A stretch of 64,000 nucleotides of DNA from CALOCY01 sp942491975. GTDB lineage: Bacteria > Bacteroidota > Bacteroidia > Bacteroidales > Prolixibacteraceae. Positions within the stretch are counted from its first letter, which is position 1, and the number at the start of each line of letters is the position of its first letter. Location of the stretch: contig CALOCY010000004.1 of assembly GCA_942491975.1 (NCBI GenBank), positions 1,240,001-1,304,000 of the forward strand, given 5' to 3'. The translations under genes and the position numbers were made by a program. Shown here piece by piece: positions 34,869 to 41,340 of the stretch. A model generated the notes under the pieces. That model saw only the letters and a list, made by a program, of their open reading frames with translations. It was not told where the DNA came from and did not search any database.

Positions 34869-35870
34869 ATGAAGAAAATGTGGTACACTCTTTTAATTAT
34901 TACCATCGGATTGATCCTTGTTTACAGCCTTGGCCCTGTTATGCCAAAACCGAAACTCAACAGTGAATTGCCGATTATCAATATCCCGGCAGATCAACTA
35001 CCCGTTTGGCTGGCTGAAAAGGAAACCGATTTTGACCTGAAGCCCGATAACCAGGGACGTATTGTTTGGGCTGATGAGGAGAAACAGGGGCCCACAGCGT
35101 ATGTGTTGCTTTACCTGCACGGTTTTTCCGCCTCATGGTACGAAGGCTCATCGCTCAATATGGGGTTTGGAAAACGGTACGGTTGCAATGCATACCTTCC
35201 ACGCCTGGCTGTTCACGGATTGCAAACCAATGATGCCCTTATTGACATGGAACCCGAAAAGTTGTACGATTCGGCAAAAGAGGCACTGGCTGTTGCCGCT
35301 AAATTAGGACGTAAAGTGATTATTATGAGCTGCTCTACAGGTGGCACACTTTCGCTGAAACTGGCAGCCGATTTTCCGGAACTGGTGCATGCACTGATTA
35401 TGTATTCCCCCAATGTCCGTATTAACAATGGTGCAGCTTTTCTGCTTTCAAAGCCCTGGGGGCTTCAGGTTGCACGGTTAACTTACAAGAGCAAGTATAA
35501 AATTGTGGATGATCCCGATCCCGTCAATCAGCAATATTACTACAACAAATACCGGCTGGAAGGCATTGTTTACCTGCAACAATTAATTGAAGCTACAATG
35601 CATAAGCAATTGTTCGAGAAAGTGCATTGCCCTGTTTTTTTAGGTTATTACTACAAAGACAACGGGCACCAGGACCCTGTTGTACGGATAGATGCGATGC
35701 TCGAAATGTTTAATCAATTGTCGACACCTGCCGGGAAAAAAGTGAGACAGGCATTTCCCGGTGCAGGGGTGCATGTGATCAATAACGACCGTATGTCGAA
35801 ATCTGCAGAAGAGGTAAAGGCCGCTACATACACCTTTGCTGAAGAGGTTTTGGGGCTTATGGTTCGATAA
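34869..35870 (+). CDS. Membrane-anchored alpha/beta hydrolase, esterase-like
   Basis: 333-residue alpha/beta hydrolase. MKKMWYTLLIITIGLILVYS gives one N-terminal membrane segment. The oxyanion/strand start is YVLLYLHGFSASWYE, the nucleophile elbow MSCSTGGT (SxSxG), and the C-terminal GVHVIN likely supplies the catalytic His; an Asp in KDNGHQDPVV is a candidate. Carboxylesterase or lysophospholipase activity would fit; the substrate is unknown. The start at 34869 is chosen over 34839 because it precedes the hydrophobic segment. Divergent from the Ntn-hydrolase gene, with the two promoters in the 114-bp gap. Confidence 0.82.
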   Translation: MKKMWYTLLIITIGLILVYSLGPVMPKPKLNSELPIINIPADQLPVWLAEKETDFDLKPDNQGRIVWADEEKQGPTAYVLLYLHGFSASWYEGSSLNMGFGKRYGCNAYLPRLAVHGLQTNDALIDMEPEKLYDSAKEALAVAAKLGRKVIIMSCSTGGTLSLKLAADFPELVHALIMYSPNVRINNGAAFLLSKPWGLQVARLTYKSKYKIVDDPDPVNQQYYYNKYRLEGIVYLQQLIEATMHKQLFEKVHCPVFLGYYYKDNGHQDPVVRIDAMLEMFNQLSTPAGKKVRQAFPGAGVHVINNDRMSKSAEEVKAATYTFAEEVLGLMVR

Positions 35871-36254
35871 CAGATTTTAAACAGTTTTGTATTTAAAATT
35901 TCCTGAAATTACATTTTTAACCCCTGTTTTTGTAATAAATACACTTAAATACTCTCATTATAAGCACGTTACGAGCATATGCTATATTACTGCCTGATAC
36001 ACAGCATGTTATGCCATGTTGATTTACAAAAGAGGGGTGCATAATTGTAGTACAGTGCTGAATCCGGTTCAGGCTTGTTTCTATTGATTTATTAAACAGC
36101 AGGTGTACCCTAACCTATCCCGGTACGTTTCACTATCGGGATTGTTCGGCTTACAATTTTTGTTACACCGATGGTTTACAAAAATTGGGCCTCACAAAAA
36201 AGAAGCACCTGTACCAAAAATGGCAAGGTGCTTCCCATAACAAACTTAACTCTA
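35871..36254. other. Intergenic region with inverted repeat and terminator
   Basis: 384 bases. CAATTTTTGT (36154-36163) and ACAAAAATTG (36178-36187) are a 10-bp inverted repeat around a 14-nt loop, and a terminator for the NifX-like gene lies at 36202-36234. The rest (35871-36150) is non-coding with no named feature. Confidence 0.5.
36196..36236 (-). terminator. Terminator of the DUF134/NifX-like operon
   Basis: Minus strand: GAAGCACCTTGCCA, loop TTTT, TGGTACAGGTGCTTC then a T6 tract. A long stem with a small bulge, 20 nt after the stop at 36255. Confidence 0.85.
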
Positions 36255-36677
36255 TCAATCATGATGGTTACAAGGTTTGCCATCATTTTTTAGTGTCCCT
36301 TTTAAATAGGCTTCCACAGCTTCATCTACAGCTGTTTCGCCGGTCAATACCACTGCTATATTGTGCTGTTTAAAATCGTCCATCAACCGTTTTCCCATGC
36401 CCCTTGAGATAACCAGGTTGCAATCGCCTATGGCATTTAAAATCCCTTCGTGCGAGTGATGCCCGTCCCCATGATGGTGGTGGTGATGGTGTTCAACCAT
36501 CAGTTTACTGTGGCCCTCTTCTTTATGATGCCCCAGGGCATGACCGGTAAATTGGTTGGTTACATGTTCTTTCTTCGTTACTGAATTATCTTCAACAGTA
36601 AACACCATAAAACCCTGGGCCCTTCCAAAATGGCCGGCAATGGTTTGCTGATCGTCAGTGGGTAGTGCTATTTTCAT
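36255..36677 (-). CDS. NifX/NifB-type dinitrogenase iron-molybdenum cofactor domain protein with His-rich loop
   Basis: 140-residue protein. The NifX/NafY-like domain starts MKIALPTDDQQTIAGHFGRA and ends AYLKGTLKNDGKPCNHHD, as in small domain proteins that hold metal clusters or metal precursors. Between its strands is an inserted His-rich loop (about residues 45-78: HALGHHKEEGHS, then seven His in a row, GDGHHSHEG). No nitrogenase genes are near, so FeMo cofactor work is unlikely; metal binding, possibly Mo, Fe or Ni, is inferred from the His cluster. The start codon overlaps the stop of the DUF134 gene by 4 nt (ATGA type), so they are translationally coupled. Confidence 0.85.
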   Translation of the reverse strand: MKIALPTDDQQTIAGHFGRAQGFMVFTVEDNSVTKKEHVTNQFTGHALGHHKEEGHSKLMVEHHHHHHHGDGHHSHEGILNAIGDCNLVISRGMGKRLMDDFKQHNIAVVLTGETAVDEAVEAYLKGTLKNDGKPCNHHD

Positions 36678-37270
36678 TGTTTATCCTCCTTATTTTGTTT
36701 TTTTATTAATTGCTGATGATGATACGAATGTTCCCGCATCATGGCTTTTCCACATTTAGGGCAATGCTCCTCCATGCAGGGTACACCCCGTTTATGCAGT
36801 TGTTTGTAGTTGCACCCCGGGCAGATGCAGTTGAATTTTCCTTTTTGAGGAGCGCAACCGGTTGTATCAACTGTTTCTGTCATTACCGAAACATTTTTTG
36901 ACCGGCATTTCGGGCACTGTTGTTCGCCGTCACCTGCCATGTAGCGAATGAAGCAATCATTACACTGCACCCACACCGCATCAAACTGCACATCGCCCCC
37001 TTTCACCACAAACGGACGCCCTTCAACCAGTGCCCGGGCAATTGTTTTACGTGCCCGTTCATAAATACGTGTCAACGTGGGGCGTGAAACGTTCAACCGT
37101 GCGGCAGCCTCTTCCTGAAGCAGCCCTTCGTAGTCAAGCAGCCGGACAGCCTCCCACTCTTCAAACAGCAGGTTTAGCACTTCGTCCTTTTGAAAAGGGA
37201 TACCAAACGGCTTAAACCCCGTCATTGAAGGAGGCATACACATTTTCCGGCGTTTTCTGGGTCTTGGCAT
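36674..37270 (-). CDS. DUF134 helix-turn-helix / zinc-ribbon regulator
   Basis: 198 residues. The N-terminal DUF134 part (MPRPRKRRKMCMPPSMTGFK, YEGLLQEEAAARLNVSRPTL) holds a sigma-70-region-4-like helix-turn-helix; the C-terminus has several CxxC pairs (CNDC, CPKC, CICPGC, CPKC) for zinc or cluster binding. Paired with the NifX-like gene as in other bacteria and archaea, it probably senses or controls the same metal system. A promoter with TATATTTG at 37275-37282 lies directly before the start codon, overlapped by the operator-like dyad 37280-37301: autoregulation is likely. The ATG is only 4 nt after the -7 element, so the mRNA would be nearly leaderless. Confidence 0.88.
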   Translation of the reverse strand: MPRPRKRRKMCMPPSMTGFKPFGIPFQKDEVLNLLFEEWEAVRLLDYEGLLQEEAAARLNVSRPTLTRIYERARKTIARALVEGRPFVVKGGDVQFDAVWVQCNDCFIRYMAGDGEQQCPKCRSKNVSVMTETVDTTGCAPQKGKFNCICPGCNYKQLHKRGVPCMEEHCPKCGKAMMREHSYHHQQLIKKQNKEDKQ

Positions 37271-37279
37271 AGTGCAAAT

Positions 37280-37301
37280 ATAATGAACATTTGTTCGTTA
37301 T
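37280..37301. promoter_or_regulatory. Operator-like dyad overlapping the DUF134 promoter
   Basis: ATAATGAACAtTTGTTCGTTAT-like imperfect palindrome, 9 of 11 positions paired around a TT centre (GAACA/TGTTC core). It lies between the -7 (37275-37282) and the expected -33 position of the DUF134 gene, where a repressor would block transcription. Confidence 0.5.
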
Positions 37302-37321
37302 GCAACAATTCTACCATTTTT

Positions 37322-37351
37322 TTAAGTAAAAATCAGCTGATTTTTACTTAA
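37322..37351. promoter_or_regulatory. 30-bp perfect palindrome upstream of the flavodoxin gene
   Basis: Every base from 37322 to 37351 is symmetric around CAGCTG (37334-37339), with arms AAGTAAAAATCAG/CTGATTTTTACTT. The half-site TAAAAATCA is A+T-rich. It lies 26 nt before the flavodoxin ATG, between two divergent genes, and is a strong candidate binding site for a homodimeric regulator. Confidence 0.6.
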
Positions 37352-37377
37352 TTTCGGTCATTGCCAATTGTACAACT

Positions 37378-37851
37378 ATGAAAACAGCCATTGTCTACAT
37401 GTCGAAACACGGCACCACCGAAAAGGTGGCCCGTAGAATCGCTGAAAAACAGCCGGATACCCCTGTTGAGCTGATTAATCTGCGTGAGAATAAAAATCCT
37501 GATATTGAGGATTTTGACACAGTGATTATCGGAGGCTCTATCCATGCCGGGACGATTCAGAAACGTGTCACCAACTTCTGCAAGAATAATATTGAACTGT
37601 TATTGAAGAAGAGAACAGGGCTTTTTTTGTGCTGCATGATGAAAGAGAAGGGGGATGAACAGTTCAAGGCTGTTTTTCCGGGGCAATTGCGTAACCATGC
37701 AGTAGCGAACACCTGTGTGGGCGGGGAGTTTCTGTTTGAAAAGATGAATTTTCTGGAGCGGGCCATTGTCAAAAAGGCAGCCCAAACAGAAAAAAGTGTT
37801 TCAAAGCTGGATGAAACGGCAATAGCTGATTTTGTAGGGCAACTGTTTTAG
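37378..37851 (+). CDS. Flavodoxin-domain protein (HemG-like)
   Basis: 157-residue FMN-binding protein. MKTAIVYMSKHGTTEKVARR has the flavodoxin phosphate loop SKHGTTEKVA, and DTVIIGGSIHAGTIQKRVTN follows; the ending resembles the small flavodoxin-like protoporphyrinogen oxidases (HemG) and related proteins, but no haem genes are near, so it is named by domain only. Transcription starts close to a 30-bp perfect palindrome (37322-37351), so it is probably regulated. Divergent from the DUF134 regulator, which may be the factor binding there. Confidence 0.82.
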   Translation: MKTAIVYMSKHGTTEKVARRIAEKQPDTPVELINLRENKNPDIEDFDTVIIGGSIHAGTIQKRVTNFCKNNIELLLKKRTGLFLCCMMKEKGDEQFKAVFPGQLRNHAVANTCVGGEFLFEKMNFLERAIVKKAAQTEKSVSKLDETAIADFVGQLF

Positions 37852-37939
37852 CAGACGGATACACTTTTCACTATTTATAAAAATGATTGTATCTTAGTAT
37901 AAGATATACTATTTTATGCTTAAAAACTAAAAGATCGCT

Positions 37940-38203
37940 ATGAATGAGAAAAAACTATACATCTGGAAATTAGGCGCATTTCTTTTTGACCACGAAATGA
38001 TAATGTCGGGAGAAGAACTTGCCAACCATTTAAATAGAAATAATTTTTTAACGAGTTACGGAACAGAGTATGCTGGTGGTCGGGGCACGTATAAACTCAT
38101 TAAAGAGACATGGAACTGGCTTAATACCTTAAAGTTAAATAAAGAAGCAGAAAAAGTTGCAAGAGCCTTTGTTAAACCTGATGGGAAGTATCCATATGAA
38201 TAA
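37940..38203 (+). CDS. Small hypothetical protein (87 aa)
   Basis: 87 residues, no signal peptide or membrane segment; Lys-, Asn- and Tyr-rich with KLGAFLFDHEMIMSGEELAN, SYGTEYAGGRGTYKLIKETW and ending AFVKPDGKYPYE. The composition and GGRGTYKLI motif suggest a folded conserved protein; I do not recognise the family. It is a single gene downstream of flavodoxin (88-nt gap) and just before a repeat-bounded element. Confidence 0.6.
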   Translation: MNEKKLYIWKLGAFLFDHEMIMSGEELANHLNRNNFLTSYGTEYAGGRGTYKLIKETWNWLNTLKLNKEAEKVARAFVKPDGKYPYE

Positions 38204-38307
38204 AAAAGGATATGTGAAGTTACAGAATTAATGGTTCATCCTTATGGTAATCTTTTTTGTGATTCTTTCCACCCATAGTCGAACAGGCTTGAATCGTACA
38301 AGATTAC

Positions 38308-38598
38308 TAACCTGAGTTCGATTATAAAATAGTTGTATTCAAAATGTTTGAAAAATGTGTTAAGTTGTTGATTTGCTGAGCAAATAGGGCAAAACCCCAA
38401 GCCCCCTTCATTTCTTTTCCTTAGATGAAAAGAAACGAAGCAAAGAAAAATCAAGCCAAAATAAAGCTGTTTACATTTTCAATGTAACCAATTAGCCCGC
38501 ATCGCGCAATTTTGGCGACTCACGAACAAAAGTTTTTTTATTTAAAATGCTTACTATCAAATATGTTAGAAAAAAATTCTTAAATCGAACTCAGGTTA
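38308..38598. mobile_element. 291-bp element bounded by 16-bp inverted repeats (MITE/REP-like)
   Basis: TAACCTGAGTTCGATT at 38308-38323 recurs inverted at 38583-38598. The interior has no long reading frame but includes the stem TTTCTTTTCCTTAGATGAAA and other words that I recall as common Bacteroidota intergenic repeats. One further copy of the end (TAACCTAAGTTCGATT, one mismatch) lies at 54318-54333. The whole 38204-38619 gap is otherwise without a gene. No target duplication was confirmed. Confidence 0.55.
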
Positions 38599-38619
38599 AT
38601 AGTTATGTGACAGATCAAA

Positions 38620-38913
38620 TCAGGTTGTCAACACCCTGTACAACGCATACCCGCACAATGCAATAATAACGATTGCCACAATCAGCAATAGCAGGCTTCT
38701 GCGCTGTTCCCTTTTTTTCTGTCTCCTCCAATCTTCATGAAAGCGTTGCAACTCCTCTTCGAAAAATTGCCTGTTTTCCAACGGTTTGTTATCATCCGGG
38801 GAAGAATATTGATACCGGCTGTGCTTAAACGGGTTACGCACGCTTTTAAGCAATGCCCGGTTGTTCCGCATTGATTGAATCATGGCCGCAATGGCCAATC
38901 CTGCTCCAGGCAT
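38620..38913 (-). CDS. Small tail-anchored membrane protein (97 aa)
   Basis: Charged N-terminal part (RRQKKREQRRS before the membrane segment) and one C-terminal hydrophobic helix (LLLLIVAIVIIALCGYALY), with a very short tail after it: the shape of a tail-anchored protein. I start at 38913 (MPGAGLAIAAMIQSMRNN). It lies 55 nt downstream of the M3-like peptidase gene on the same strand and is probably co-transcribed. Family not recognised. Confidence 0.6.
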   Translation of the reverse strand: MPGAGLAIAAMIQSMRNNRALLKSVRNPFKHSRYQYSSPDDNKPLENRQFFEEELQRFHEDWRRQKKREQRRSLLLLIVAIVIIALCGYALYRVLTT

Positions 38914-38968
38914 AGTTGTCAATTTTGGGCAGTAAAAAGGGGCGAACAATGCCGCCCCAATAATTTGC

Positions 38969-41017
38969 TTATTTCAATTTCATCACAGCTTCGTGTGTAG
39001 CTTCCAACAGTGGCTGGTTTGATATGGGAGCACCCACGGCCTCCATCATCCACTGGCCGGGGGTCAGTGTGCCCAGTGCAAAAATACGCTCTATTTCCGG
39101 TGCAAACGGCTTTCCTTTCAGGTGCCCGGCCAACTGGAAATGAATCAGGTCGCCAAAAGCATAGGCCGACAGGTACAACGGTGAAGCCACCATGTGGGAG
39201 TAAATGGCCAAAACAGGCTGGTCTTTTACCCCGAATACAGGAGCATAGTAAGTATTCCAAACCTCTTTGGCAATGGTTATCACCGCCTCTTTCAACTGTT
39301 GTGCGTTACAATCAGGATTAGCATACATCCATTTCCACACTTTTATATCGAGCATAGAGACCCCCATCATCTCATACACCGACCAGAATATATCCAATGT
39401 ATGCAATGCCTCTTTATCAGAATTGTTGTCTTTCATGTCCAGCAATTCCAGGTCGCGTGCCTGAAAAATAAATGCCAGTGCCTCGGTAAATGCCGTATTG
39501 GGCACCCCCTGCAACATGTAATGGTCAACATCGTGCAACGAGATGGTCTGTTCCACGTTATGCCCCAATTCGTGTACCGCAATGTTGTATCCTTTGTAAT
39601 TCATGCCTGTTTCCGGAACCCTGGTACGTAACAGGGCCTCTTCGCCACGCATGGATGCCCCCCATGCATGTCCCGATCCGCGGGCAGCTTCCACAGCAAT
39701 ATGATCACTTAAAAAGGCTGCCTTTTCATTAGAAAATCCCAGCTTCTTCAACAAACCGGGTATGGCCTTATCCAATGCCCCGGCAGTGGGGTAACGACCG
39801 GAAGTTATCGCATCCAGTTTGGTCTCGGAAATGGAGCTGCGGGCTTTAAACCCGTCGTACCAAATATCAAACGGTTGTAAATCACGTCCCAGGCGCGTTT
39901 TGATAAGCCCTGCCACCTCTTTTACTTCAGGGGCACTCAACAATTCATCAAACAGTTTTTCCACTTCGGGGTACGGGATCTGCATATCGCCCGAAAATTT
40001 ACGCTGCAAATAGGTATTTTGCACAGGCTCGTACTGGTCAACTTTTTGCATTGCCCTGAATGAATTGATGATATGCTGGTAACGGGCCTCGTTCTCCGGT
40101 GTCCCGGCCATGGTTGTCCCTTCCTCAAACAACTGGTTGGCTACAGGGTCCCACTGGTAATCATGGGCATTAATCACCTCTTTAGGTATGGTTTGGTCGA
40201 TAATACGCTGCATCACCTGATAGATCATTTTCTGTTTCTCCAGCCCGTTGTCCTTGTTGGCATAGTTCGATTTCAACTCATCCCGCAGGTTCCAGTGGCT
40301 CAACAGCACCATATCTTCGGGAAACAGTTTTTCACCGTTTTCATTGAGCAGGTGTCCCATAAATATATTGTACTCGGCAATGTAAGCATCGGCATCGGCT
40401 TCCGCTTTGGTTACAGCCTGTAACACATCAGCCGGTACCCTTGAACTGAAAAGGTCGCCCAGCCGTGCATGTGCCCACTCTTCACGTGTCCAGCCTGCCC
40501 CCGCTTCCATCTTCTCTTCGGTCGAATAGTAAGGAAAGTTCAGGGCAATGACAAAAGCTATTTTATTGGCATAAAAATCAGCACTAATGTGTGAACCCAG
40601 GCTGTATGCTGCAAACATATGGTCGACCGGGTCAAGCGGCCCCACCTGAAGGTGTACGTTTCGCTGCAACTCTACGCTCATCTTATTCAAGTGGCCGTAG
40701 ATTTTCTCAAAATAGGTTGACAGCTTTTCAAACACCTCTTTTTTCTTGCCGCCATCGGCAATGTAGTGCTGAAGACAGAATGCTGTAAACTCATCTGCGT
40801 TACCATCTTCAGCCCGCCATAACGAAGCAGCGTGTTTTACGCCCCTTTCCATCAGCTGTTTATCAATGGCTTCGTATTTATCACACAGTTGTGTAATAAC
40901 ACTTTCAATGTCAGCACCTGTGAGCGGTGTAACCTGTTTCTTGTTTTGCATGGCATTTTGTTGTGTACAACCCACCAGAAGGAATACCCCCAGTGCTAAA
41001 ACGACTATTTTCTTCAT
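38969..41017 (-). CDS. Zinc metallopeptidase lipoprotein, gluzincin (M3-like)
   Basis: 682-residue lipoprotein: signal MKKIVVLALGVFLLVGC with lipobox Cys17. The zinc site is HELGH in YNIAVHELGHNVEQTISLHD; a downstream Glu (EALAFIFQARD) supplies the likely third ligand. The M3/M2-type helical fold is suggested by the many aromatic and acidic helices. It is not the Dcp-type enzyme at 2987: the sequences diverge throughout. Substrates are unknown; envelope peptides are likely. It precedes the small membrane protein gene. No terminator evident in the 18 nt between them. Confidence 0.85.
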   Translation of the reverse strand: MKKIVVLALGVFLLVGCTQQNAMQNKKQVTPLTGADIESVITQLCDKYEAIDKQLMERGVKHAASLWRAEDGNADEFTAFCLQHYIADGGKKKEVFEKLSTYFEKIYGHLNKMSVELQRNVHLQVGPLDPVDHMFAAYSLGSHISADFYANKIAFVIALNFPYYSTEEKMEAGAGWTREEWAHARLGDLFSSRVPADVLQAVTKAEADADAYIAEYNIFMGHLLNENGEKLFPEDMVLLSHWNLRDELKSNYANKDNGLEKQKMIYQVMQRIIDQTIPKEVINAHDYQWDPVANQLFEEGTTMAGTPENEARYQHIINSFRAMQKVDQYEPVQNTYLQRKFSGDMQIPYPEVEKLFDELLSAPEVKEVAGLIKTRLGRDLQPFDIWYDGFKARSSISETKLDAITSGRYPTAGALDKAIPGLLKKLGFSNEKAAFLSDHIAVEAARGSGHAWGASMRGEEALLRTRVPETGMNYKGYNIAVHELGHNVEQTISLHDVDHYMLQGVPNTAFTEALAFIFQARDLELLDMKDNNSDKEALHTLDIFWSVYEMMGVSMLDIKVWKWMYANPDCNAQQLKEAVITIAKEVWNTYYAPVFGVKDQPVLAIYSHMVASPLYLSAYAFGDLIHFQLAGHLKGKPFAPEIERIFALGTLTPGQWMMEAVGAPISNQPLLEATHEAVMKLK

Positions 41018-41128
41018 AACTGTCCGGATTTTTTAATGTTTGTTGCAAAATAATCAATTTACAGACATTTTTATATGATGTAGGGCAGGTTAAATCAGAT
41101 TATTTAAGTTTACTGTGCCTCACCCCAA

Positions 41129-41150
41129 CCCTCTCCATGCATGGAGAGGG
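41129..41150. repeat. 22-bp palindrome in REP-like context
   Basis: CCCTCTCCATG/CATGGAGAGGG, preceded by CCTCACCCCAA. The words are those of short palindromic repeats seen in many bacterial genomes. It lies just before the terminator at 41154. Confidence 0.5.
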
Positions 41151-41153
41151 AGT

Positions 41154-41193
41154 AAAAGAATAGCCCTTCAATGGCTTGAAGGGCTATTCTTTT
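41154..41193 (-). terminator. Terminator of the S74 protein gene
   Basis: An 18-bp perfect stem (arms 41154-41171 and 41176-41193, reading AAAAGAATAGCCCTTCAA) with loop TGGC. It ends in a T4 tract on both strands. It lies 146 nt past the stop of the gene at 41340. Confidence 0.85.
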
Positions 41194-41249
41194 GTTTATT
41201 TTTTAGATTCCTGGTCTCAATCAGGATCAAATAAATTGATAATTATTCA

Positions 41250-41340
41250 CGTTGAATTGTTTTTTCTCAACGACTCAACAATTCAACACCAAACAATTTT
41301 CTGCTTAATCGTTCACTGTTCATTATTAACTGCTCATTGT
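41250..41340 (-). repeat. Dispersed intergenic repeat (copy d)
   Basis: TTTTTTCTCAACGACTCAAC followed by AATTCAACACCAAACAATTTTC and GTTCACTGTTCATTATTAAC. The same order occurs at 47181-47283 and, inverted, at 33419-33492. It abuts the stop codon of the T9SS protein gene. Confidence 0.6.

Noticed and set aside
36470..36500. Run of seven His looks like an affinity tag
   Set aside because: It lies inside a normal NifX-like gene in native context with a downstream domain and normal codons, so it is a natural His-rich loop and not vector sequence.
36674..37270. Nitrogen fixation gene cluster suggested by NifX and DUF134
   Set aside because: No nifHDK, nifE, nifN or nifB radical SAM gene is present; NifX-type domains occur in many non-fixing bacteria.
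38242..38454. 70-codon open frame on the minus strand
   Set aside because: Lies mostly within the repeat-bounded element and has no ribosome-binding site or conserved pattern.
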